DNA of 64,000 nucleotides from Planctomycetes bacterium TMED75 (GCA_002171655.1 NHEC01000014.1:19641-83640), one strand, 5' to 3'; positions 35,932 through 44,486 are shown, counted from the first letter of the stretch. The notes: generated from the letters alone by a model not told the origin. Translations and numbers: made by a program.

Positions 35932-36807
35932 ATGAAATTCGGCATTGAAGCTGTACTTGTGGCCTCGCTGGTAGCCGCAGTAGTCACGGCGGTTGTTCTG
36001 CATTTCAGGCTGAAACGACGAGAGTTGCAGGCCCGTGCAGCAGAACGTCGTGCCGCCAAGGCAGAGCGACTTGCGGAACTTGGTTCGATGACCGGCGGAC
36101 TGGCTCATGAGATTAAAAACCCGCTGTCGACAGTGGTACTCAATGCGCAACTCCTCAAGGAGGAAGTTGATGAGTCCAATATCAAAGACGAACACTCCGA
36201 GAGAATAGGCCGCAGAACGGACGCGCTTCAGAGGGAAGCAGAACGACTTCGAGAAATCCTCGAGGATTTCCTCCGCTTTGCCGGTCGGATGAAACTGGAT
36301 CCAACCTCAACTGATGTCAAGGTGCTGGTGGACCAGCTGGTGGATTTCTTCCATCCACAATGCGAACGTGCCGGCGTATTGCTGCGCGAGGACTTCCAAT
36401 CTGATTCACTTATGGCCCGGGTCGACGACAGTCTGCTGAAGCAGGCGATTCTCAACCTACTCATCAATGCCCTCCAATCCATGGAAGGGCTTGAGAAGGA
36501 GCACAAAGAGCTTCTGGTGAGGCTTGAACACAGTGCGGGAGAGCTTGGAATTCATGTCATCGACCAGGGGAAAGGGATTACCCCGGACCAACTGGAATCG
36601 ATCTTCAGACCGTATGTATCCACGAAATCAGGGGGAACAGGATTGGGACTGCCGACCACTCAACGAATTGTTGAGGAGCACGGAGGCAGAATCGAGGTTC
36701 ACTCTGTGCCGGGACAGGGAAGTGACTTCACCATTAGGATCCCGATTGATGGCCCCACGGATACCGAAAGTTCCACAGACCCCGGTCAATCAAGGAAGTC
36801 CATCTGA
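35932..36807 (+). CDS. membrane-bound sensor histidine kinase without a sensor domain
   Basis: One N-terminal membrane helix (about 5-24) is followed by an Arg/Glu-rich coiled coil, then the dimerisation helix GSMTGGLAHEIKNPLSTVVLN with the phospho-acceptor His (H-box), and the HATPase domain: N-box ILNLLINALQSM, G1 VIDQGKGI, F-box SIFRPYVSTK, G2 GGTGLGLPTT. All catalytic motifs are present. There is no periplasmic or PAS sensor and no response regulator gene next to it, so it is an orphan kinase whose input probably comes from a partner. Its last 22 bases overlap the end of the convergent top6A gene. Confidence 0.93.
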   Translation: MKFGIEAVLVASLVAAVVTAVVLHFRLKRRELQARAAERRAAKAERLAELGSMTGGLAHEIKNPLSTVVLNAQLLKEEVDESNIKDEHSERIGRRTDALQREAERLREILEDFLRFAGRMKLDPTSTDVKVLVDQLVDFFHPQCERAGVLLREDFQSDSLMARVDDSLLKQAILNLLINALQSMEGLEKEHKELLVRLEHSAGELGIHVIDQGKGITPDQLESIFRPYVSTKSGGTGLGLPTTQRIVEEHGGRIEVHSVPGQGSDFTIRIPIDGPTDTESSTDPGQSRKSI

Positions 36808-38090
36808 CGCAGGCGTTCCGGGACGTATTCCTCGGTGACGTAGGAAATATCCTTGGTGATGAGGGACTCCACTTCCATCTTGAATCCGTTACCCAGCATC
36901 TTCTTGATTTCAGTCTGCCAGTGCCGACGGTCCTTGAACCATGGGTACTCAGCGATTTGCTTGGCGCGAGTACGGTCTCGATCACTCAAGGCAATTTTTA
37001 CATCATCTGAAAGACCACACCGCTCGTAATCGACAGCACGTATGCCAAGATATTTTGCCTCGGGAACAGCCATACGCTCGCTTTCATAGGCAAGGTTGAT
37101 GGATCCCTGCTTGATCACGCTGTAGATGTAGTGACCCCAAGGATCGCAATCAAGCAGGCAATAGATGGGGAGACCCAGTTCATTATGCAGCCGGTGCAGC
37201 AGGCGACGGACACCTCGTGGGGGTTGCCCGGAACCTTCGGTAAGAATGCAATTATGCGTCTCCCAGAACCGATCTTCGTTGAAACGACTCCAGACAGTGT
37301 CTTTCTCTACGTGAAGAACAAACTTGGCTTCCGACTTGCCAAACTTGATGACATTTGGCTCGCAGATCGAAGGTATTGCATAACCGCCACTGCCCATCCT
37401 TCGGCAATTGATTTCGTCACCTTTGTCAAACACCGTGATATTTCCGACCATGGTGCCGCGCTTCTTGGCGAACACATGCAAATCCTCTCGCAATGTAGCC
37501 AGAGTCACTTCGATGTCTTCAAGGATGGTGTCTGATTCCGACTGCTCGTCGAAAGTCTTCTCCTTGGTTCCCTGAATGGTGTGCAAACTCTTGTAGTACA
37601 TGCCGCGAAGACTCAGCGTCTTTCCTACTTCGACAAGGTCCTTGCAGCCCTTGGCGAGGAGCAAGGTTTGCATGAACTTTCGAGCTTGATTGAGATTGAA
37701 TAATTCTCGCCGCTGAGTATTTGACCCCATTTCCAGAATGCGTTTGGCGCGATTGAAGCGCATATTGGAGACTGCCCGGGTAGGGACCTCCATGAACGGA
37801 TCCTGTTCGGCCAGACTCGAATCGACTACTTCAGTAGCCAGCTCATTAATCCGAGAGATGGTGAACTTGTTTCGATCTTTGGTGGAAAGGCCCGTTGGGG
37901 ACTTGGCGCGCTTCTTGAGAATCTTGCCTTCCTTGCGGACGGGGGGGCTTCCCTTGGACCGGGACACCTTCTTCTTGGTTGCTGCCTTCTTGGTAGCGGT
38001 TTTCCTAGAAGTCTTCTTCTTCCGCGAAGGGGCAGAGGCCCTTGCCGAGGTCTTTGTTGTTTTTTTTGAAGCAGTCTTTTTCTTGGCCAT
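36786..38090 (-). CDS. top6A: DNA topoisomerase VI subunit A (Spo11-like) with basic N-terminal tail
   Basis: Catalytic subunit of a type IIB topoisomerase, which cuts both DNA strands and passes a second duplex through. After the tail, the winged-helix region holds TLSLRGMYYKSLH with the Tyr165-Tyr166 pair, one being the DNA-linking residue. The Toprim domain carries the metal-binding Glu262 (FVLHVEKDTVW) and CLLDCDPWGHYIY with Asp314 and Asp316. These are all the residues the family needs. The first 64 residues contain 27 Lys/Arg, many in KK and KKK runs with Ala/Thr/Ser, like histone H1 tails; archaeal enzymes (about 350-390 residues) lack this. It starts 3 bases after top6B. Confidence 0.93.
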   Translation of the reverse strand: MAKKKTASKKTTKTSARASAPSRKKKTSRKTATKKAATKKKVSRSKGSPPVRKEGKILKKRAKSPTGLSTKDRNKFTISRINELATEVVDSSLAEQDPFMEVPTRAVSNMRFNRAKRILEMGSNTQRRELFNLNQARKFMQTLLLAKGCKDLVEVGKTLSLRGMYYKSLHTIQGTKEKTFDEQSESDTILEDIEVTLATLREDLHVFAKKRGTMVGNITVFDKGDEINCRRMGSGGYAIPSICEPNVIKFGKSEAKFVLHVEKDTVWSRFNEDRFWETHNCILTEGSGQPPRGVRRLLHRLHNELGLPIYCLLDCDPWGHYIYSVIKQGSINLAYESERMAVPEAKYLGIRAVDYERCGLSDDVKIALSDRDRTRAKQIAEYPWFKDRRHWQTEIKKMLGNGFKMEVESLITKDISYVTEEYVPERLRQMDFLD

Positions 38091-38093
38091 GTT

Positions 38094-39959
38094 TTATTTG
38101 CCTGACTTCCTCGGCTTGCTTACCGCACGCTTCTTCAAAGCCCTTGCTGCGTTTTTCTTTTTTGGGGGACTTGCATCCGAGTTACCAAAGAGATCTTCAT
38201 CTGGATCCATCGGCCCAGAAACATCTCGGATGACCACATCTCCGTCCCTGGCCAGAGCTCCTCCATCATCGACAACCCGACCTTCGTCATCGAGCACATT
38301 GTCGGCCTCAGCGGTCTTGGACTCAGCTCGTCTGAGCAACGCGTCATAGACGAGACCTGCTTCGGTTCCAGTGATTGCTTCACAACTTCGAGAAATCTCA
38401 CCGATATATCGTGCGAAGACATCTCGTCGCTGGGATTCGCGTTTCATCCGCATCCGACGACGCAAGTACGTTCCAAGTTTGCGGCCACACTCCTGCAGAG
38501 CGAGCTTCATTTCCTTGCGGATTTCATCGTAGTCAGCGATCGCTTCCTTGGACTCGCTAGTGAATGGAACCCAAACACTAGCCATGTGGATCATGATCAC
38601 AAGGGGTCCAGAGGGAAGGCTGGACCGCGACTGGGTCAGACCGTAGTTTTTCCAGGATGCTTCCATGGCGGCCTTGAACGAACAACACGCTGATTGCTGG
38701 TAGAGAAGCGGAACGCGATTTGCGAACCTCAGAACACGAGCAAGCTCATCACCGGGGAGCGAACCTCCGTAGGCGATACCAACCTCAATCTGGAATGGAT
38801 TTCCTCGGTATACAGTGGGTGGCCTGCAAGAAGCGGTAAAAAACTCTGCCTCAACTTCTTTGAGCAGTCCAGCGAGCAGAGCCTTGCTGCCGATTGGAAC
38901 GAGGCAGTTCGTTGGCGGAGACATGATCTTGACCTGCTGGATGGCCTCGTAGAGCTTCTCCGCGTCTTGATGCTCGACCTGTTTGATCCAGGTGCGATCA
39001 GTCAACTCCGCCCGTCTGCAGATTTCCTTAGCGACATTGGGACCAACCCGGCAGAATTCATTCTTGAAGAACGCACCAAGCTGTGTTGACGATGTGCGCT
39101 CGAGCATCTGAATAAGGGTCCCAAGCTCAATACCCTTTGGGTGAGGTTTTATCTCCGAGGGCTCGGGCGGCAGTTCTTGGACCCCACGCGGAAAATCAGA
39201 TCGTTCGTTCCCTGGGCTCAGGTAGGTAATGGAAGCATGGGGATTGGCAATGGCCGTTTGCTCAAGATATTCACCGATCGATTGTCGGCCTTTGAGATAT
39301 CGGCCTTCCAATTCAATTGAGACCTGGGTTCCGCTCCCGTTTGGGAAGAGCTCATCCGCCGATGCTTTCTCAGTTTCACTCACCACATCTGCACGGTTCT
39401 TGGAAGTATCCATCTTCAGGACCACTTCGTGAGATGGTTTTCGCTTCGACGTCTTTGTGACGATGACGACCGGCTGCCCTGTAGTCATCAATCCGTACAT
39501 TCCGGCAGCAGAGATTCCAATCCCCTGCTGCCCTCTGCTCATTTTCAGTCGATGAAACTTGGAACCGTACAGAAGCTTGCCGAATATGTTCTCGATCTGC
39601 TTGCGAACAATTCCTGGACCATTATCTCGAATGGTGATTCGAAAACGAGTCTCACCAAGCTGCAGGACCTCCACATGAAGATCTGGAAGAATATTGGCTT
39701 CTTCACATGCATCCAATGCGTTGTCAACTGCTTCTTTGACCGTAGTGAGCATGGCTTTGCGTGGATTATCGAATCCAAGCAGATGCCGGTTTTTGGCGAA
39801 GAATTCACTGACAGAGATCTCACGCTGGCGAGAAGCCATCTCCTCAGCCGTGCTTCCACGTGTGGAACCCTTCTTCTTGCGGTCGGGTTGCTTTGTCTTG
39901 TCTGTAGCTGGCACGGTACTGGGTATGCTCACTGGATGACCTGCGAATGACGGAATCAA
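38094..39959 (-). CDS. top6B: DNA topoisomerase VI subunit B (GHKL ATPase) with acidic-basic C-terminal tail
   Basis: ATPase subunit that dimerises on ATP to capture DNA. REISVSEFFAKNRHLLGFDNPRKAM leads into the Bergerat fold: N-box EAVDNALDACEEA (about 76-88), G1 DNGPGI (112-117), G2 GQQGIGISAAGMYG (143-156). The helix-two-turn-helix and transducer domains follow to about residue 535. The last 80 residues are an acidic linker (DPDEDLFGNSD) followed by a Lys/Arg-rich end (KKKNAARALKKRAVSKPRK). The TTG at 39959 opens the frame; GTG 39932 or ATG 39839 are alternatives that leave the conserved part intact. Cotranscribed with top6A. Confidence 0.93.
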   Translation of the reverse strand: MIPSFAGHPVSIPSTVPATDKTKQPDRKKKGSTRGSTAEEMASRQREISVSEFFAKNRHLLGFDNPRKAMLTTVKEAVDNALDACEEANILPDLHVEVLQLGETRFRITIRDNGPGIVRKQIENIFGKLLYGSKFHRLKMSRGQQGIGISAAGMYGLMTTGQPVVIVTKTSKRKPSHEVVLKMDTSKNRADVVSETEKASADELFPNGSGTQVSIELEGRYLKGRQSIGEYLEQTAIANPHASITYLSPGNERSDFPRGVQELPPEPSEIKPHPKGIELGTLIQMLERTSSTQLGAFFKNEFCRVGPNVAKEICRRAELTDRTWIKQVEHQDAEKLYEAIQQVKIMSPPTNCLVPIGSKALLAGLLKEVEAEFFTASCRPPTVYRGNPFQIEVGIAYGGSLPGDELARVLRFANRVPLLYQQSACCSFKAAMEASWKNYGLTQSRSSLPSGPLVIMIHMASVWVPFTSESKEAIADYDEIRKEMKLALQECGRKLGTYLRRRMRMKRESQRRDVFARYIGEISRSCEAITGTEAGLVYDALLRRAESKTAEADNVLDDEGRVVDDGGALARDGDVVIRDVSGPMDPDEDLFGNSDASPPKKKNAARALKKRAVSKPRKSGK

Positions 39960-40098
39960 CCACTCGGATTCGCCGTGCAGGGATTGGGCGATGAGAAGCT
40001 CACCAGCCCTTCCGGGGGATACTCGACCTCCTTGCCGAGCACGACCAGAAGAATCCTAACCGAAGGAAGTTCATGGGTCTCTGATCAAGAAAATCCGG

Positions 40099-40104
40099 TA
40101 TGAT
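40099..40104 (+). promoter_or_regulatory. -10 element of ndk
   Basis: TATGAT (five of six) lies 41 bases before the ndk ATG. The matching -35 is poor (GGTCTC region), so the promoter may depend on an activator or another sigma factor. Confidence 0.4.
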
Positions 40105-40145
40105 TTCGACCCGTTTGACCCATCAATCCCAGGAGACTCAGAACC

Positions 40146-40616
40146 ATGGAAACGACACTCATCATTCTCAAGCCCGACGCCGTGCAAAGAGGCCTCATGG
40201 GACGAATCATTTCGAGGTTTGAGGACAAGGGCCTCCAGGTTGTTGGTGGCAAGTTCATGAAGATCTCCCAGGAACTCGCCAGTGAGCACTACAAGGATCA
40301 CGTTGAAAGACCGTTTTACGCCAGCTTGGTCAATTTCATGACCAGCTCCCCTGTTCTGGTCCTTGCCTTGCGAGGAAATGGCGCGATTGCTGTCTGTCGA
40401 AGCATGATGGGAGCCACATTTGGATCTCAAGCGGCTTCGGGGACGATCAGAGGTGATTTCGGGGTCTCCAATTCATTCAATCTGATTCATGGCTCGGACT
40501 CGCCTGAAAGTGCCGGAAGGGAGCTGAAGCTCTTCTTCACTGAAGGAGAAGTGCTTCAGTGGGACCGAGCCAGTGAAGGCTGGATCTACGACCTTTCCAG
40601 TGGAACCGCTGAGTAA
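40146..40616 (+). CDS. ndk: nucleoside diphosphate kinase
   Basis: Equilibrates NTP and NDP pools by a phospho-histidine mechanism. TLIILKPDAVQRGLMGRII at the N-terminus, the Kpn-loop region and NLIHGSDSPESAGRE, with catalytic His115, are as in the family. At 156 residues it is about 15 longer than bacterial Ndk, the excess being at the C-terminus (EVLQWDRASEGWIYD). AGGAG sits nine bases upstream of the ATG. It is monocistronic, divergent from the topoisomerase VI operon. Confidence 0.97.
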   Translation: METTLIILKPDAVQRGLMGRIISRFEDKGLQVVGGKFMKISQELASEHYKDHVERPFYASLVNFMTSSPVLVLALRGNGAIAVCRSMMGATFGSQAASGTIRGDFGVSNSFNLIHGSDSPESAGRELKLFFTEGEVLQWDRASEGWIYDLSSGTAE

Positions 40617-40979
40617 AGCTTGAGCGCTGCTGAATGCGAAAAAGAGCGCCAAGGTCCGAATAACATAAATCCATTCATGAAATGGACTTGTGACACGGCA
40701 AGCCAGCCGCTCCGGCAGAATCCTCAGGATAAATGAAATCTGCGCAACCCATTGCTGCGTAACTCATATCAAGAACGATGTTGCGGACGAACCACCCCAC
40801 TGCGGCCGTCGTAACAGATCACGTAAAGCTTTGCTCCAACAGCAGTACACGCTGACGGAGAGCACAAGGTGAAGTGTGAGCACATCGACGGCATTTGGGT
40901 GGCTCGACGAATGGGGACATCACTCTACGGCGTGAATCACGTCGGCTGTCGTGTCCCCATATCAGGAGCTGCCCACATC
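40617..40979. other. 363-base spacer between ndk and the sigma factor gene
   Basis: No gene is visible. It contains a small TCCATT-CATGA-AATGGA hairpin (40670-40686) and, at the right end, the sigma-gene leader hairpin listed separately. An in-frame extension of the sigma gene reaches a GTG at 40869, but its Cys-rich translation does not look like protein and it runs through the hairpin. Confidence 0.5.
40911..40960 (+). promoter_or_regulatory. leader hairpin in front of the sigma factor gene
   Basis: ATGGGGACA (40911-40919) and TGTCCCCAT (40952-40960) are perfect 9-base inverted repeats. The 32-base interior contains the smaller CGTG-AAT-CACG hairpin (40931-40941). The structure ends three bases before AGGAG (40964-40968), the ribosome-binding site of the ATG at 40980, so its folding state could expose or hide that site. 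Confidence 0.6.
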
Positions 40980-42101
40980 ATGGACAACACAATGTTTCAA
41001 ACGAACTCTCCTCTGCAAAGACGATCTTCGGCAAAGAAGTCAGGCCTGAGAGCTGAGCATGATCCTTCGACCGCCCCATTGTCGGTATCGAGTTTCGGGA
41101 GCGAGGATTCGAAGAGCGAAGATCACTCACTCACAGCCAACTCCGGGGTCTCACTGACGACTCGGGAAAATGAGACAGTCTCAAGACTGCTGTCCAAGGA
41201 GATCTCGTACATCTCATCACCGGAGTTTACGAAGAGAAATGCAAGCAAAACGATTTACAAAGACTCTCCGGAAGTAGAGAAGCCGGACGTCTCCTGGTAT
41301 CGACCGCTGATGAATGACGCGGGAACCAAGGCCAAGGGAGCTCAAAAGCCAAGCAGAAAAGCATCAGTGGTGCTGACCCAGGCACAGGAGCGAATTCTCT
41401 TCCTGAAGTTCAATTATGCCAGACATCTTCAAGCGAAGATTCAGGCCAAGCTTGGAGGAAGACGCCCTTCCGAGTCAGTCAAGCGTGAACTCCTGCACTG
41501 GTACTACGTTGCCGAGCGCTACCGAGAACAAATAGCTGAGACCAACCTTGCCCTGGTCCTGGCCATGGCGAAAAGAGTGAAGTTGAGCGACGTCGACTTT
41601 TCCGACCTTGTCAGCGAAGGCAACATGGCGTTGCTTCGTTCGGTTGATAAGTTCGACTGCGAAAGAGGCTTTAAGTTCTCCACATATGCATGCCGGGCTA
41701 TTCTGAAGTCGTTCAGCCGACAAGGCATGAAGAACACCCGATACCGACAGCGATTTCCAACGGAATTCGACAGCACTCTGGAGAAGTCGGATCACCTTGA
41801 GACGCTTCGAGCGACGCACGAGCGAGAATGTGCGGACGAAGTGAAGCACATTGTGTTGAACAATGATGCGAGACTCTCAGATGTCGAGCTTTCAGTCATT
41901 GGCCTTCGCTTTGGAATCACTGACGAGGCCGAACCCAGTGCCCGTAAAGCATTGACCCTTGAACAGGTAGGCCAAATCATTGGAGTGACCAAGGAAAGAG
42001 TCCGCCAAATCCAGAACAAGGCGATCAGGAAAATTCGTTCGATTCTGGATGATCCAAGGCCCGAAATTCACCGAAACCTGGCTATGCCATCTAACAACTA
42101 A
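40980..42101 (+). CDS. divergent sigma-70 family RNA polymerase sigma factor
   Basis: The N-terminal 130 residues are Ser/Lys-rich with no recognisable region 1. Region 2 is present from about LTQAQERILFLKFNYARHLQ to NLALVLAMAKRVKLSDVDFSDLVSEGNMALLRSVDKFD and FKFSTYACRAILKSFSRQGM; the usual WWIRQAI (region 2.4) is replaced by CRAILKSF and the canonical region 3 (IRIPVH) is missing. Region 4 ends with LTLEQVGQIIGVTKERVRQIQNKAIRKIR, a good helix-turn-helix. It is therefore neither a housekeeping RpoD nor an ECF factor, and -10 recognition may differ. The ATG at 40980 is chosen because of AGGAG and the hairpin upstream. Confidence 0.88.
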   Translation: MDNTMFQTNSPLQRRSSAKKSGLRAEHDPSTAPLSVSSFGSEDSKSEDHSLTANSGVSLTTRENETVSRLLSKEISYISSPEFTKRNASKTIYKDSPEVEKPDVSWYRPLMNDAGTKAKGAQKPSRKASVVLTQAQERILFLKFNYARHLQAKIQAKLGGRRPSESVKRELLHWYYVAERYREQIAETNLALVLAMAKRVKLSDVDFSDLVSEGNMALLRSVDKFDCERGFKFSTYACRAILKSFSRQGMKNTRYRQRFPTEFDSTLEKSDHLETLRATHERECADEVKHIVLNNDARLSDVELSVIGLRFGITDEAEPSARKALTLEQVGQIIGVTKERVRQIQNKAIRKIRSILDDPRPEIHRNLAMPSNN

Positions 42102-42211
42102 TGGAATGAGTGAAATCATCGGCTGTACTGCATTCCACGAACAGAATTCATGCTTGTACACTGCTCTCTGAGAAGACCGAGCCATCAGCCCGAGGCTCGC
42201 GAGGAGAGACC

Positions 42212-42907
42212 ATGGCAAGCAAGATATTTGGCACCCCCAAGGATGCGCTTGAGGGAATCACGACTGATGGAATGACGGTTGCCGTCGGAGGCTTTGGCCT
42301 CTGTGGCATCCCGGAGGAATTGATCATCGCTCTGCGAGACAGTGGCGTTGTCGGGCTCACGGCTGTGAGCAACAATGCCGGAGTCGATGACTGGGGACTG
42401 GGTTTGCTGCTGGCAACGCGACAGATTTCGAAGATGGTCAGCTCCTACGTTGGGGAGAATGACCTGTTCAAAGAACAGTACATGTCGGGAGAGTTGGAAT
42501 TGGAATTCAACCCTCAAGGCACTCTGGCTGAGAGGCTCAGGGCAGGTGGTGCGGGCATACCGGCCTTCTTCACCAAAACAGGAGTAGGGACTGTCATTGC
42601 AGAGGGCAAGGAGCAGAGAGATTTCGAGGGGGAGCAGTTCGTGATGGAACGTGGAATTCGTGCTGACCTCGCCCTGGTAAAGGCCTGGAAGGGTGACGAA
42701 TACGGGAATCTCGTGTTCAGGAAGACCGCGCGCAACTTCAATCCAATGGTTGCGACCTGTGGCAAGATGACGGTAGCGGAGGTGGAGCACCTGGTAGCAC
42801 CCGGGGAGCTGGATCCCGACGAAATTCACACACCAGGAATCTTTGTGAATCGAATCGTCCAGACGGTTTCGGAAAAGCGGATCGAAAACAGAACCGTGAG
42901 CAGCTAG
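42212..42907 (+). CDS. 3-oxoacid CoA-transferase subunit A (ScoA/AtoD-like)
   Basis: Family I CoA-transferase alpha subunit, which with a beta subunit moves CoA from succinyl-CoA (or another acyl-CoA) to acetoacetate or similar acids. GMTVAVGGFGLCGIPEELI, VSNNAGVDDWGLGLLL, SYVGEN, EFNPQGTLAERLRAGGAGIPAFFT in two pieces and VERGIRADLALVKAWKGD-like sequence are characteristic. The active-site Glu is on the beta subunit, which is not encoded next to it; the following gene starts a secretion operon. GAGGAG six bases before the ATG at 42212 fixes the start; 34 further upstream codons are rejected. Confidence 0.93.
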   Translation: MASKIFGTPKDALEGITTDGMTVAVGGFGLCGIPEELIIALRDSGVVGLTAVSNNAGVDDWGLGLLLATRQISKMVSSYVGENDLFKEQYMSGELELEFNPQGTLAERLRAGGAGIPAFFTKTGVGTVIAEGKEQRDFEGEQFVMERGIRADLALVKAWKGDEYGNLVFRKTARNFNPMVATCGKMTVAEVEHLVAPGELDPDEIHTPGIFVNRIVQTVSEKRIENRTVSS

Positions 42908-43015
42908 AGCCGATCAAGAGCACTTGCTGACCTCTGGCGGAAGGACTGGATCCCGCAGGGCAGAGAAGCAGTGGAATTCCTGCTGAAAATGAAAATATGC
43001 ACGCATAATGGGGGG

Positions 43016-43057
43016 AGCCGTGCGTTCTACGGATCCTGTAGAATCGGCTTTCTGTTT
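43016..43057 (+). terminator. bulged hairpin and T-tract after the CoA-transferase gene
   Basis: AGCCG/CGGCT and TTCTAC/GTAGAA form an 11-bp stem with one internal loop and a seven-base loop (GGATCCT), followed by TTCTGTTT. It is 109 bases past the CoA-transferase stop and 47 before the next gene, so it may terminate the first or sit in the leader of the second. Confidence 0.45.
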
Positions 43058-43103
43058 GGCACCGATAATTCCAAGACCCGTTGAAGCATTGGAGATTTGC
43101 AAA

Positions 43104-44486
43104 ATGAGCACCGGTATCAGAGCTAGAAGCGGCAGAGTTGCGCTGAGCATGCTCCTGGGACTCACCTTCCTGGCTACGGCTGCAAAGCCCGCCTCAGCTC
43201 AATTCGGCGACCAAGCTGGATTCACCGAGGTCTTCAGACCAGACTTCTACCGACGTGACATGCAGCTGTACGCCGATTATCTGCGCCTTGAGGAATGGCA
43301 GAGACCAATCGTGGAAATACTCCTCGATGACTATCAGGTGAGCTTCGATCTTGGAACCAAGGAATGCCGGGACCGAATGAGCCGTCTCAAGGACGAGCTC
43401 CAGGCTGATCCTGAAAATGCAATGAAGATTGCACTTCGCCCCATTCGACAATGGGAAGCTGAAAAACGTGAGCTCAAGCGCCTTCTGATTGCTGATATCC
43501 AAGGCCAGCTCAGCCCGCTTCAGATCCAGAGATGGCCAAGCCTCGAGCGAGCGATGAGAAGAGAAAAGGAACTTCCTCAAGGCAATCTTCCCGGGGAGTC
43601 CATGAATATCTTCGTGGCGATCCAAGAGCTTGACCTGACTCCCGCAGACGAACAGGCAATTGATCCAATACTGCTTGAATATGAAATTGCAATTGACCAA
43701 GCGCTGGCTCGGCGCAGAGAGACTATGGACAAGTATCAGGAAGTCCTGAAGGACGCCATGATCTCGAAGGACACTGACTCTGGACTGAACGCACTTCGAA
43801 AAATCGGGGTGATGCGGTCGGAGGTTTGTGCCCACCACATGCAGGTGATTGACGAACTCATTTCAGTTCTCCCTGAGGAATCCAGTATTTCGTTCAGACG
43901 CTCGGTTTTGGCAAGCGGTTTTCCTACCGTATTTGAAGAAACAAGAGTGGATCGCCTTCTGGTATCAGTCCGGAAATTGAAGGACCTCACTCCTGATCAG
44001 GCGGATCAGATAGATGCAATCGAGGCGAGGTATGAAATCGATTTGGCGACGGCAAATGTATTGCTCATCGATGCCTACAAGGCCTATGGAGCAGAGATTC
44101 CAATTCTCGAGGCGAAGAGAGCAATTGCCCGGCGAAACAAGGAAACTGTTCGGATCCAGAAGCTACCGGATGCAATCATCGCTCTTCAAGACGAAAAGAA
44201 TCAGATGGTCGAAGACTACCGGCAGCAAATACTGGGCGTTCTGAACAAAGAACAGGCGGCAGTGGTTCCGATGTCCATGAACAACGTCCGTCAAAATCAG
44301 AACAGGGCCACTCCGTCTTCAAGATCGAACATAGGTGGCAAACGAAGTAAACCTGGACAGCCCAGTGGCCCAACAATTGATCTTCCCCCTTCGGGAAAAG
44401 GTGGTGTTGACAGACAACAGAAACCAGCCAGGGAACTACCGGTTGGGGGAAACACTCTTCCCCAGAGTCAGAATCCAACCCAATAA
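43104..44486 (+). CDS. secreted helical repeat protein heading the T2SS operon, function unknown
   Basis: No named family. It has a Sec signal peptide (about 1-33, cleavage after ASAQ region), then about 340 helix-rich residues with three related segments (about 57-98, 174-218, 289-335). Each reads roughly L-x-x-x-Q-x-x-I-x-x-I-L-x-x-Y-E-I; the second and third begin DLTPADEQAID and DLTPDQADQID, reminiscent of the LTxxQ motif of Spy/CpxP proteins. The C-terminal 70 residues are Ser/Gly/Pro/Asn-rich and disordered. GGAG ten bases upstream supports the ATG at 43104. It is 24 bases before gspE, so it is probably part of the secretion operon as a periplasmic accessory protein. Confidence 0.75.
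   Translation: MSTGIRARSGRVALSMLLGLTFLATAAKPASAQFGDQAGFTEVFRPDFYRRDMQLYADYLRLEEWQRPIVEILLDDYQVSFDLGTKECRDRMSRLKDELQADPENAMKIALRPIRQWEAEKRELKRLLIADIQGQLSPLQIQRWPSLERAMRREKELPQGNLPGESMNIFVAIQELDLTPADEQAIDPILLEYEIAIDQALARRRETMDKYQEVLKDAMISKDTDSGLNALRKIGVMRSEVCAHHMQVIDELISVLPEESSISFRRSVLASGFPTVFEETRVDRLLVSVRKLKDLTPDQADQIDAIEARYEIDLATANVLLIDAYKAYGAEIPILEAKRAIARRNKETVRIQKLPDAIIALQDEKNQMVEDYRQQILGVLNKEQAAVVPMSMNNVRQNQNRATPSSRSNIGGKRSKPGQPSGPTIDLPPSGKGGVDRQQKPARELPVGGNTLPQSQNPTQ

Noticed and set aside
42110..42211. In-frame extension of the CoA-transferase subunit
   Set aside because: The family begins at the ATG with GAGGAG at 42212; upstream residues are not conserved-looking.
42185..42829. 214-codon open frame opposite the CoA-transferase gene
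   Set aside because: Same reasoning; the plus-strand product is a clear family member with a good ribosome-binding site.
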